From IMG/VR virus record IMGVR_UViG_3300035228_001740, positions 1-47,396 of that record: DNA of 47,396 nt; one strand, given 5' to 3'. This stretch comes from a virus. The notes under the pieces were generated by a model that did no database searches, had not been told where the DNA came from, and was given only the letters and a program-made list of their open reading frames with translations. This document shows, one piece after another, positions 1 to 5,644 of this stretch. Every line of letters begins with the position of its first letter. Positions within the stretch are counted from its first letter, which is position 1. Made by a program: the position numbers and the translations under genes.

Positions 1-167
1 TTTTTTGTGTTGTAGAATCCCCAGATGGAGACGATAGGGTCATTAGTGTAACTATACCTAGCGTGATTCCTAATCCAAATGCCAATGACGTTGGTCTTAT
101 GCTCTTTAACATAGTATGTGAAACCTTGTGGTGGTTGATGTGGGAAATCAGTTGGCAGTTCTTTCAA
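1..167 (-). CDS. hypothetical protein, C-terminus beyond window edge (partial)
   Basis: An open frame of 55 full codons runs off the left end. It has the composition of a soluble protein rich in aromatic residues and includes the segments DFPHQPPQGFTYYV and WGFYNT. Two in-frame TGA codons lie just upstream and there is no ATG, so the start must be a rare codon; I chose TTG at 165-167, giving MKELPTDF. It overlaps the end of the small membrane gene upstream by 20 bases, as is common in this genome. The function is unknown. The reading frame is credible, but the start is uncertain. Confidence 0.55.
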   Translation of the reverse strand, partial: MKELPTDFPHQPPQGFTYYVKEHKTNVIGIWIRNHARYSYTNDPIVSIWGFYNTK

Positions 168-282
168 TAGTTGAATCGTAGTAGTTCATCATTTTTGTGT
201 CACGCTCTGCTAAGAATAGCAGGTAGCAGGTGATAGTGACAATAGCAAAGATGCCGCTTAGGAGATATTGGGTGAATTTCAT
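148..282 (-). CDS. small single-pass membrane protein (44 aa)
   Basis: The ATG at 280-282 opens a 44-residue protein whose residues 4-24 (starting TQYLLSGIFAIV) form one hydrophobic helix, followed by a charged tail. Its ATG overlaps the TGA of the preceding gene in an ATGA arrangement, which supports translational coupling. Small membrane proteins like this are frequent in cyanophage accessory regions. The specific role is unknown. Confidence 0.6.
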   Translation of the reverse strand: MKFTQYLLSGIFAIVTITCYLLFLAERDTKMMNYYDSTIERTAN

Positions 283-482
283 TGTTGAACTGCGGCAATT
301 ACGTGATAAAACAAGTAGACACCGAATGATAGAAGAGGAAGAGGAATAATAACTCCATGTAAGATAGGATTTTTAATCATATGGACACAAAACATAACCC
401 ATCCGACTAAAATACCAGTCGCGGCAACAATGAATGCCATGACACCAATTGCCGTAAGAAGAATACCGAAATCCATGATCAA
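279..482 (-). CDS. small membrane protein (67 aa), hypothetical
   Basis: The 67-residue protein has two or three hydrophobic stretches (roughly residues 5-32 and 40-62) and almost no charged residues, so it is probably an inner-membrane protein. Both ends use ATGA overlaps with the neighbouring genes, showing it belongs to one polycistronic unit. A second ATG two codons in could be the true start. No family is recognised. Confidence 0.65.
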   Translation of the reverse strand: MIMDFGILLTAIGVMAFIVAATGILVGWVMFCVHMIKNPILHGVIIPLPLLSFGVYLFYHVIAAVQQ

Positions 483-814
483 CCCACTGCCATGGGAGCA
501 TACTCGGAGCGTGGCATCTGCTCAAGGTTAAGGTCAGTCACCTCAGCACCATTAGCAATGCGCTCTGACCACTCATGACGTGCTGTGAGTGCTGTGATGG
601 TGCTGTAGGACTTGAGACCATTAGAGTTGAAGGTGACACGCTTCTGGAAACGCTTGACGATCACACCATCTTCTTCAGCAATGAATGCTTCAGGAAAGAA
701 ATCAACGGTGGTGACGAGTGTAGTGAGTTGCATGGGGTGCGTTTCTTTGACTCTCTTAATATACATGGTTTTGGGGTGCTGTGCCACAATAGTGGACACT
801 ACGCGCAGTGGCAC
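479..814 (-). CDS. hypothetical protein (about 111 aa)
   Basis: This soluble-looking protein contains TTVDFFPEAFIAEEDG and a Ser/Thr-rich middle. The longest version starts with GTG at 812-814, four bases from the upstream stop. ATG codons at 764-766 (MYIKRV) and 731-733 (MQLTTL) are alternatives, and none has a clear ribosome-binding site. The strongest protein-like composition begins near MQLTTL. No known domain is recognised; it is a typical uncharacterised small gene of a T4-like cyanophage early region. Confidence 0.6.
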   Translation of the reverse strand: MPLRVVSTIVAQHPKTMYIKRVKETHPMQLTTLVTTVDFFPEAFIAEEDGVIVKRFQKRVTFNSNGLKSYSTITALTARHEWSERIANGAEVTDLNLEQMPRSEYAPMAVG

Positions 815-817
815 ACG

Positions 818-1009
818 TTATTTGCGCTTGCGCTTCTTGGGTGTATAGTCGTGAACAATGACTGCTTGATTAGTGATAGGAATATTAAACCAATGTGCTC
901 TTAGGTGTTCATAATCATCAAATCTTTTGTTATCGATAGTGTAGTAATGTCTATCATATGGTTTGTCTGATGTACATGTGAACCAGTTACTATTTGTTGT
1001 TGGTGTCAT
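818..1009 (-). CDS. hypothetical protein (63 aa)
   Basis: The 63-residue protein is rich in Tyr, His and Asp and has a strongly basic C-terminus (KKRKRK). It overlaps the preceding gene by 20 bases and is followed four bases later by the next. The basic tail could contact nucleic acid, but this is only a guess from composition. No family is recognised. Confidence 0.6.
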   Translation of the reverse strand: MTPTTNSNWFTCTSDKPYDRHYYTIDNKRFDDYEHLRAHWFNIPITNQAVIVHDYTPKKRKRK

Positions 1010-1199
1010 ACTCTTTCTTTGTTTTGAAATACAATTTGTAGTAAGGTTTCTTTAATTGATCTATTGTATGCATATCATCTTCAAACCCCATATATTTGAG
1101 GAGTTGATATGATCCCTCTAATTCGCTAATCAATCTGAGTATATTTGCTGGATGACGTTCTAATCCACCAAAATCATACTTACTTAGATCCTGTGTCAT
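990..1199 (-). CDS. hypothetical protein (69 aa)
   Basis: The 69-residue protein starts MTQDLSKYDFGG and looks largely helical and charged. It overlaps the neighbouring genes on both sides by about 20 bases. No motif points to a function. Confidence 0.6.
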   Translation of the reverse strand: MTQDLSKYDFGGLERHPANILRLISELEGSYQLLKYMGFEDDMHTIDQLKKPYYKLYFKTKKEYDTNNK

Positions 1200-1338
1200 A
1201 GTTTAATTGATCATCTTGCTCTTTCATCTTACGTTGACGAATACCCGCATGAAGTGCTGCGATTGCTGCTTTAGTTTCAGGAGTTTCTTCATACTCCCAC
1301 TGATCATTCTTCTTATTCTTAAATGATTTCTTACTCAT
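1180..1338 (-). CDS. hypothetical small basic protein (52 aa)
   Basis: The ATG at 1336-1338 gives a 52-residue protein starting MSKKSFKNKKND, with a central helix-like stretch ETPETKAAIAALHAGIR and a Lys/Arg-rich composition. It overlaps the upstream gene as ATGA and the downstream gene by 20 bases. The position and coupling support it as a real gene. The function is unknown. Confidence 0.6.
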   Translation of the reverse strand: MSKKSFKNKKNDQWEYEETPETKAAIAALHAGIRQRKMKEQDDQLNYDTGSK

Positions 1339-1655
1339 GATGCCTGCTCAACTAGTTTGTATTGTAGTTTTGTAAGTTTATAACGTCGAATATACTTTAC
1401 TGCATGATCATAGCACACAAACCAACATCTCTTGTCATCCTTACGATCTTCTAGAAACCAAGGAAATGTGTCACCATGTGGAAAGAGTGAACTCTTGTGT
1501 GATCGTGTGAACTTAATCTCATCGAGTTTTGTACTCTTTGCCTTCGCTTTCGCTGTTGTACCAGAAGTCTTGGTAATCTTCTTCTGTGGCGTTTGAGATG
1601 TTAGTTTCTTGAGATTGTTGTCTAGATTCTGTTGAACTGATTTTGATCTCGTCTT
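1335..1655 (-). CDS. hypothetical protein; start unclear, overlaps the AbrB-like gene
   Basis: The last 60 codons, from about 1517 down, look like a real compact protein: KFTRSHKSSLFPHGDTFPW, then FLEDRKDDKRCWFVCYDHA. The frame stays open upstream through the AbrB-like gene in a different frame, but that part is low-complexity Ser/Lys/Gln and is probably a shadow. The only standard starts (ATG 1751, ATG 1685, GTG 1655) lie inside the overlap, so I give the shortest. An ATT at 1515-1517, one base after the AbrB-like TGA, would start exactly at the conserved-looking part. A +1 frameshift at that stop is another possibility. Confidence 0.55.
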   Translation of the reverse strand, partial: KTRSKSVQQNLDNNLKKLTSQTPQKKITKTSGTTAKAKAKSTKLDEIKFTRSHKSSLFPHGDTFPWFLEDRKDDKRCWFVCYDHAVKYIRRYKLTKLQYKLVEQAS

Positions 1656-1785
1656 CACTGGTTTCCCATTTGAGTTCTGTACCTTCTTCCCACCCAAGTT
1701 CTTGGATGAGTTCATCTGGGATTTCGATGAAGAGTTCTTCTGTATCGCCATATTCTTGAATAGTGGTAATATACTTCTTAGACAT
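1519..1785 (-). CDS. AbrB/SpoVT-like DNA-binding domain protein
   Basis: The first 50 residues read as a swapped-hairpin AbrB/MazE-type domain: MSKKYITTIQE, then the signature LFIEIPDELIQELGWEEGTE and a following strand LKWET. Family members bind DNA as dimers and act as transition-state regulators or antitoxins. Small phage versions are commonly found without a toxin. The C-terminal 38 residues are acidic and probably disordered. The start forms TAATG with the stop of the metalloprotease gene. Its 3' half overlaps another open frame by more than 100 bases. No toxin-like partner is visible. Confidence 0.7.
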   Translation of the reverse strand: MSKKYITTIQEYGDTEELFIEIPDELIQELGWEEGTELKWETSEDEIKISSTESRQQSQETNISNATEEDYQDFWYNSESEGKEYKTR

Positions 1786-2468
1786 TATTCTACAATATAA
1801 CCAGCATCGATTAGATATTGACGAGTGAGTGGTGTTGGATCATATACTTCCCACATATTACCACCAGCACATGCTGCTAATGCATTCATTGTCATGTTCT
1901 CAGTTCTACCTGCCCAACCTGCTTCTGCTTCCCAAGGTAATGCTGACTTAGGATATGTACGCTCTGCTAATACACGCCAGATCATTGGAACTTCATCCTC
2001 TGGCATAATAATAGCAATGAGTGAGTTATCAATAGTTCCCGCCATACAATCTTGTGCAGCGTGCCACCCTTCGTGTCTCATGACCATCATAAGCGTGCCA
2101 GGTGCTCCCATGTAGTCCTTATTCAGGAAGAAGTTGTTTGATACTGTATGATAGACACCACGATGACCTGATGGGAAATACTTACTATCAGCAAGGAATA
2201 CATTCACACCAACTTGATTGAGTGAGTGCAACATATTATGAAACTCACCAGTGACACTAGTGAATTCTTCCGTGTTATCATATTGTGATGAGATATCAAG
2301 CATCGAGAATACTTTCACGACACCATCAGTACACTCACCTAACAGCATACAACCAAGAGAATCCATGGTGTTATAACCCTGAGTGATCTTACTATCATCA
2401 GCAAGCGCAAGTGGTGCGCTAGTGAGTGAGAATGTAGTCAGGAGTGCTAGAAGTGTTGAGCGAATCAT
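1785..2468 (-). CDS. exported HExxH putative zinc metalloprotease
   Basis: The 227-residue protein begins with a signal peptide: MIRS, a hydrophobic core, then the likely cleavage site ALA|DDS near residue 23. The motif MRHEGWHAAQD places HEGWH at residues 132-136, the HExxH zinc-binding signature of metalloproteases. Acidic residues in PWEAEAGW (180-182) could supply the third zinc ligand, as in gluzincins. Several cysteines (40, 46, 141, 200) fit a disulphide-bonded periplasmic protein. Known biology does not say what such a phage protease cuts; a periplasmic or envelope target is an inference. It sits among early-type small genes and is coupled to the AbrB-like gene by TAATG. Confidence 0.65.
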   Translation of the reverse strand: MIRSTLLALLTTFSLTSAPLALADDSKITQGYNTMDSLGCMLLGECTDGVVKVFSMLDISSQYDNTEEFTSVTGEFHNMLHSLNQVGVNVFLADSKYFPSGHRGVYHTVSNNFFLNKDYMGAPGTLMMVMRHEGWHAAQDCMAGTIDNSLIAIIMPEDEVPMIWRVLAERTYPKSALPWEAEAGWAGRTENMTMNALAACAGGNMWEVYDPTPLTRQYLIDAGYIVE

Positions 2469-2480
2469 AATTGTAAAATA

Positions 2481-2675
2481 CTAAATGGTTTTCTTTGCTA
2501 ATGAATCAGCAATAATGTGTGATAGACGTGATTCTAACCCTACATCATTGACATTATGTCTAAATGCAAGTGCTTGAGTGTCATGTCTTGAATGTCCCCA
2601 CATACAATCGATGAGAAATTGTAGTTCATCAGTTGTTAATTCAATGGATAACATTTCGGGGTCATCAGAATTCAT
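2481..2675 (-). CDS. hypothetical protein (64 aa)
   Basis: I chose the ATG at 2673-2675 (MNSDDPEMLSIELTTDELQF) because upstream codons in this frame only mirror the neighbouring gene 2665-2805. The 64-residue protein is acidic at the front and has a His/Arg-rich middle (WGHSRHDTQALAFRHN). It overlaps the upstream gene by 11 bases. No family is recognised. Confidence 0.6.
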   Translation of the reverse strand: MNSDDPEMLSIELTTDELQFLIDCMWGHSRHDTQALAFRHNVNDVGLESRLSHIIADSLAKKTI

Positions 2676-2805
2676 CGAGGAGATCTTGGGGGAGGACTTC
2701 ATAGATTTCATTACTTGGCATGTAATACTCTGCCATATGTAGAGTCTTTTGACGCTCTTCATACTCAAGTACTTCGTTGTAGTCAATGTCAAGAGTGTAG
2801 TTCAT
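2665..2805 (-). CDS. hypothetical small acidic protein (46 aa)
   Basis: The ATG at 2803-2805 overlaps the TGA of the methylase gene (ATGA) and opens 46 codons: MNYTLDIDYNEVLEYEE, ending in LPQDLLDEF. It is acidic and probably helical. The translational coupling to dam and the overlap with the following gene argue that it is real. The function is unknown. Confidence 0.6.
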   Translation of the reverse strand: MNYTLDIDYNEVLEYEERQKTLHMAEYYMPSNEIYEVLPQDLLDEF

Positions 2806-3689
2806 CGTTTGATAATAAGGATTTCGTGTGATTCTTTGGTGTTGTCAGTGTTATTGGCGATACGATTGTCACCAATACGTGTCTCACCTAGTTGGTAAGA
2901 GTAGTGCCACTCAGGATAGTGTAACTCGAAGTCACCATACCACTCGCGAATCGTCTCACAATTGTTGTATGAGAGAATGAATGGACCTTTGTGCGAGTGG
3001 AGCAGGTCTCTCAGTATAGCATGATTGAACCCAGTGTGGTGGACATCAATGTTACAATTTGGATACATGCCCTTGAGCATCTTGTTATCCTTATCTTTCT
3101 TGAGATAATATGGTGGATCAAGATACAAGAAGTCAGTATCATATGAAGGAATGACATCTTCAAAAGATGCCTCATACACACTGAGATTCGGATTCTTGTA
3201 GTTACGAATCTTCGTGACCATGTTATCCCACTTCTTTTGATCTTGGTAGATCTTACTCATCCATCCCAGGTACATTGGACCATAGGATAGATTGTGGTTG
3301 TAATAGTAATATGCTGCGGAAGTAATGTTGTCAAGACGGATTGGATCACGCTTGTAATAGTCTGTCTTCCAGTCCTTGAGCATTTCCTGAGTATAATCCC
3401 AGCAAACTAGTTGCTCTTTGATCTCAGCATACTTCTCTTTAGTTGGTGCAATGAGTTGTAGAGCGTCTGCTAATTCATCTGGTTGATTCAATAGAACAAC
3501 CCAGAAGTTAACTAACGCGGGAAATACATCAAATCCAACGACATCCTTACCTAATTCGGTTGACCAGCGTGATTCTAATGAACCACCACCGATGAATGGA
3601 GACACAATACGATCTGTCTCAGGTAATTGTTGCGTGATGATCTTGTATGCTTTACTTTTACCGCCAGCATAGCGAATAGGTGTCTTCAT
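2802..3689 (-). CDS. dam: DNA adenine methyltransferase, Dam/D12 class
   Basis: The protein transfers a methyl group from S-adenosylmethionine to N6 of adenine in DNA. Its 295 residues match the usual size of D12-class (alpha) N6-adenine methylases. The N-terminal IRYAGGK and PFIGGGSLES (residues 31-40) form the SAM-binding motif I, and LYLDPPYYL (DPPY at 191-194) is the catalytic motif IV. Between them lies a variable target-recognition region. The start overlaps the stop of the upstream nuclease-like gene as ATGA, so the two are made together. GATC specificity as in T4 Dam is likely but cannot be read from the sequence. A role in protecting phage DNA from nucleases is an inference from the neighbour. 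Confidence 0.92.
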   Translation of the reverse strand: MKTPIRYAGGKSKAYKIITQQLPETDRIVSPFIGGGSLESRWSTELGKDVVGFDVFPALVNFWVVLLNQPDELADALQLIAPTKEKYAEIKEQLVCWDYTQEMLKDWKTDYYKRDPIRLDNITSAAYYYYNHNLSYGPMYLGWMSKIYQDQKKWDNMVTKIRNYKNPNLSVYEASFEDVIPSYDTDFLYLDPPYYLKKDKDNKMLKGMYPNCNIDVHHTGFNHAILRDLLHSHKGPFILSYNNCETIREWYGDFELHYPEWHYSYQLGETRIGDNRIANNTDNTKESHEILIIKR

Positions 3690-4219
3690 TTGCTCTTCAA
3701 TAGTTCACGATGTGCTTCTTGGATGTGAGTTGGCCACGCTTCTGCTGATTCTTGCATGTTCCAAGCGGGGTTCTTACCCTCCATTCTAACATAATCACTC
3801 ACACATTTGCTCTCCATCTCCTTGAATGCAGCAACATCCATGATTTCATTGTCATACAATCCCTGAACTGGTGCTGGCACACGCTTAGAGTTGATCATAT
3901 AAATCTCAACCTCATTACCTGCTTGAATCTCATCCCACACATATTGATTAATACCAAAGGTACGAATCGATGGGCGACCAGTGGTGCCACCACAATAGAA
4001 TCCCATGGTTGTTTTAATACCACCATCACATTGACTGCCGCCAATCTTCATAACAATGCCATTGACACATAGAAGATAGACACGACCAGCATTATCTTTG
4101 AGTGTTATCTTTGTTACAGACTTGTCCCACTCAACCTTGATACGTGCTTTGACTTTAGGATTGGTGTGCTCTACGAACTTACCAACACGTTTGGCAACTT
4201 TGATGGTTGAGATTTCCAT
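3686..4219 (-). CDS. putative GIY-YIG-like endonuclease
   Basis: I chose the ATG at 4217-4219 (MEISTIKVAK, 177 aa) because the upstream extension runs into a promoter and terminator. Residues 47-63 (VYLLCVNGIVMKIGGSQ) resemble the paired GIY and YIG strands, with GVY/YIG changed to RVY/KIG as in several divergent members. A conserved-looking RPSIRTFGI (82-90) can supply the arginine. A helix with E134/E136 followed by GKNPAWN (148-154) fits the terminal Glu and P-x-N of that nuclease fold. If correct it would cut DNA. It lies directly before and overlaps dam, which suggests a nuclease-methylase pair. The call is motif-based and tentative. Confidence 0.5.
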   Translation of the reverse strand: MEISTIKVAKRVGKFVEHTNPKVKARIKVEWDKSVTKITLKDNAGRVYLLCVNGIVMKIGGSQCDGGIKTTMGFYCGGTTGRPSIRTFGINQYVWDEIQAGNEVEIYMINSKRVPAPVQGLYDNEIMDVAAFKEMESKCVSDYVRMEGKNPAWNMQESAEAWPTHIQEAHRELLKSK

Positions 4220-4241
4220 GTGTGATTGACTCGATACAAGT

Positions 4242-4270
4242 AGTATGGCATAAAAAAAGGAGGGTGTCAA
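4242..4270 (-). promoter_or_regulatory. sigma70-like promoter with -35 box in a terminator loop
   Basis: The minus strand reads TTGACA (4265-4270), a 17-base spacer, then CATACT (4242-4247), preceded by TGC as an extended -10. The start codon of the nuclease-like gene is about 22 bases downstream. The -35 box is exactly the six-base loop of the terminator hairpin at 4258-4277. The -10 matches consensus at four of six positions, so strength is uncertain. Confidence 0.6.
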
Positions 4271-4277
4271 CCCTCCT
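4251..4277 (-). terminator. Rho-independent terminator
   Basis: A perfect 7-bp stem, AGGAGGG/CCCTCCT on the minus strand (4258-4264 with 4271-4277), and a 6-base loop are followed by a run of seven T (4252-4258). It lies just after the stop of gene 4289-4447 and ends the small-gene operon transcribed from 5397. Confidence 0.85.
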
Positions 4278-4288
4278 GAACCAGTTCA

Positions 4289-4447
4289 TTAAGTGTCACT
4301 AAAGATCGGGATAATGTTAGTTTTCAAGTGTAATGTCTTATTGATGTGTTGTTCCCACATACTTGCGTCTTCAAGATTGTAAAAGATTGCTTCTTGGGGC
4401 GATTTTGCATTCTTCTTCTGTTTTTGGTAAACAACTTTGAATTTCAT
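4289..4447 (-). CDS. hypothetical conserved-type small protein (52 aa)
   Basis: The ATG at 4445-4447 gives MKFKVVYQKQKKNAKSPQEA, then a segment rich in Trp, Glu and His, and ends in IPIFSDT. It starts inside the 3' end of the preceding gene (77-base overlap) and ends 11 bases before the terminator. The composition and terminator position make it more convincing than its overlap suggests. I recall similar small proteins from T4-like cyanophages, but that is memory rather than a search. The function is unknown. Confidence 0.6.
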   Translation of the reverse strand: MKFKVVYQKQKKNAKSPQEAIFYNLEDASMWEQHINKTLHLKTNIIPIFSDT

Positions 4448-4607
4448 GCCAATAATTACGATAAACTACGATATTTGTTTTGTATCTACCCCAACGACAT
4501 GTTGGGTCAGGTCGGTCAATAAAACATATGGAGATATACTCTTCACACATGAACGAGATGTAACCTTTTGTGTTGCTATAAGTTACTGGTTCAAGTATTT
4601 CAAACAT
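4371..4607 (-). CDS. hypothetical protein (78 aa)
   Basis: The protein has a compact, aromatic and Cys-containing sequence (MFEILEPVTYSNTKGYISF; later RPDPTCRWGRYKTN). AAGGAG lies just upstream. Two adjacent ATGs are possible, and I prefer the second (4605-4607) for better spacing. The last 25 codons overlap gene 4289-4447 in another frame. It resembles small conserved cyanophage proteins of unknown function. Confidence 0.65.
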   Translation of the reverse strand: MFEILEPVTYSNTKGYISFMCEEYISICFIDRPDPTCRWGRYKTNIVVYRNYWHEIQSCLPKTEEECKIAPRSNLLQS

Positions 4608-4773
4608 CATACTCCTTGTTTACCATGTCACTGATTTCTTGATTGAGTTCAACAATATATGCAGACATACTTTCAACTTTCTTTTCTAGGTGTTGGTTGC
4701 GATCTTGAAGATCTTTAACAAGATCTTTAACCTCATCGTTAAGTGCGTCAGCAGCGTCTCGACTATGTGCCAT
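4600..4773 (-). CDS. small coiled-coil protein (57 aa)
   Basis: The ATG at 4771-4773 opens 57 codons: MAHSRDAADALNDEVKDLV, continuing as a charged heptad-like helix to the C-terminus (KEYDV). Almost the entire sequence is predicted coiled coil by eye (Leu/Val every 3-4 residues among Asp, Glu and Lys). Its end overlaps the next gene by 8 bases and includes that gene's AAGGAG ribosome site. The function is unknown. Confidence 0.65.
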   Translation of the reverse strand: MAHSRDAADALNDEVKDLVKDLQDRNQHLEKKVESMSAYIVELNQEISDMVNKEYDV

Positions 4774-4786
4774 ATTTACTAGTAAA

Positions 4787-5038
4787 TTAGAATGATGTTT
4801 TATCTAGTTGAATAATAGTCTCAGCAACTTCATCTGCTTGATTTTGAAGAGACTCTTGTGTGAGATCGATGACAGGAGCAAATCCATTTCCGAATCCATC
4901 ACCTTTATTCATATCATATTTGATCTTATAAAGATCACGGAGACGACGCTTCATACGAATAAGTTCCTCATCACTATAAAGATACTCTTTTTTGAGAGCA
5001 GTCTTTACCCATTTAATTTCTCTTGCTGGTGTCCACAT
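4787..5038 (-). CDS. hypothetical protein (83 aa)
   Basis: The start is the ATG at 5036-5038 (MWTPAREIKWVKTALKK), because AAAGGAGAA lies at ideal spacing before it; an in-frame codon 27 bases upstream would place that ribosome site inside the gene. The protein is charged and helical, with a Gly-rich turn (GDGFGNGF) and a helical C-terminus. No family is recognised. Confidence 0.65.
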   Translation of the reverse strand: MWTPAREIKWVKTALKKEYLYSDEELIRMKRRLRDLYKIKYDMNKGDGFGNGFAPVIDLTQESLQNQADEVAETIIQLDKTSF

Positions 5039-5039
5039 A

Positions 5040-5351
5040 TTATTCTCCTTTAAAATCTTCTTCACAACGCGCCTTCTCTGCTAGAAACTCCGCACGACCA
5101 AGAGTCTCAGGAATATTACCAACACATGTAATCAGTTCTACTCCACGATTACCCATCATAAGAGATTTGAGTTCATTTGCACGATCCATATTCTGTTTAT
5201 GATAAACGATCAAATCGTCGATACAAGATAAAATCTCTTCATATGTTTGACGTGCTGGCACTTTATCATCGTTAAGATAATCATCGATTGCATCTTGCAT
5301 ACGATCTTTGCGTTGCTTTGCATATTCTGCTGTCCAATCGGTGTCTGTCAT
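5040..5351 (-). CDS. hypothetical helical protein (103 aa)
   Basis: I start it at ATG 5349-5351 (MTDTDWTAEYAKQRKDR), with AGGAA seven bases upstream. A longer frame exists, but its first 34 codons cover a consensus promoter and are unlikely to be translated from that transcript. The protein is highly charged and helical, with a C-terminal stretch that has two Cys (TCVGNIPETLGRAEF, then KARCEEDF). It is the first gene behind the 5397-5425 promoter. The function is unknown. Confidence 0.65.
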   Translation of the reverse strand: MTDTDWTAEYAKQRKDRMQDAIDDYLNDDKVPARQTYEEILSCIDDLIVYHKQNMDRANELKSLMMGNRGVELITCVGNIPETLGRAEFLAEKARCEEDFKGE

Positions 5352-5396
5352 AAGAAGTTCCTGAGAGTGGTCTAGAAGGCGCTGTAAGCATCCTCT

Positions 5397-5425
5397 ATTA
5401 TAGTTTATATGTATTTGCTTGTCAA
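5397..5425 (-). promoter_or_regulatory. consensus sigma70-type early promoter
   Basis: The minus strand carries TTGACA (5420-5425), a 17-base spacer and TATAAT (5397-5402), a perfect match to the bacterial housekeeping promoter. It lies 46 bases before the first ATG of the 5351-4289 gene group and overlaps only the final codons of the gene before it. It is most likely read by host RNA polymerase early in infection. Confidence 0.85.
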
Positions 5426-5607
5426 GTAGAAAACTCTTGGTTTCTACGCTCATCTAGATATGTGATGATTTCAGAACGCCATTCCATTAATTCATTGAAA
5501 CATTCTTGGTTGTGAGCACATGATCTAAGTTTGCTATCTGGTTTCAATACGCTTTCATAAAAAAGTCCCAGTGCATCTTTACGTTTTTGATACTTATTGG
5601 TTTCCAT
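5422..5607 (-). CDS. hypothetical protein (61 aa)
   Basis: The 61-residue charged protein (METNKYQKRKDALGLFYESV) is followed by a Cys/His-containing helix and an Arg-rich C-terminus. Its stop region overlaps the -35 box of the next promoter. No family is recognised. Confidence 0.6.
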   Translation of the reverse strand: METNKYQKRKDALGLFYESVLKPDSKLRSCAHNQECFNELMEWRSEIITYLDERRNQEFST

Positions 5608-5644
5608 GAATGAAGATGATGAAGTGTTCAGTTAATATAGGTGA

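Noticed and set aside
575-904. 109-codon plus-strand frame near the left end
   Set aside because: It is antisense to several coupled minus-strand genes, has no ribosome site, and its composition reflects the complement of those genes.
1519-1785. Toxin-antitoxin system based on the AbrB/MazE-like protein
   Set aside because: No toxin-like partner is recognisable next to it; the overlapping downstream protein has no MazF-like features that I can see.
4437-4634. Plus-strand frame of 65 codons
   Set aside because: It is complementary to the coupled small genes 4289-4607; no promoter or domain supports it.
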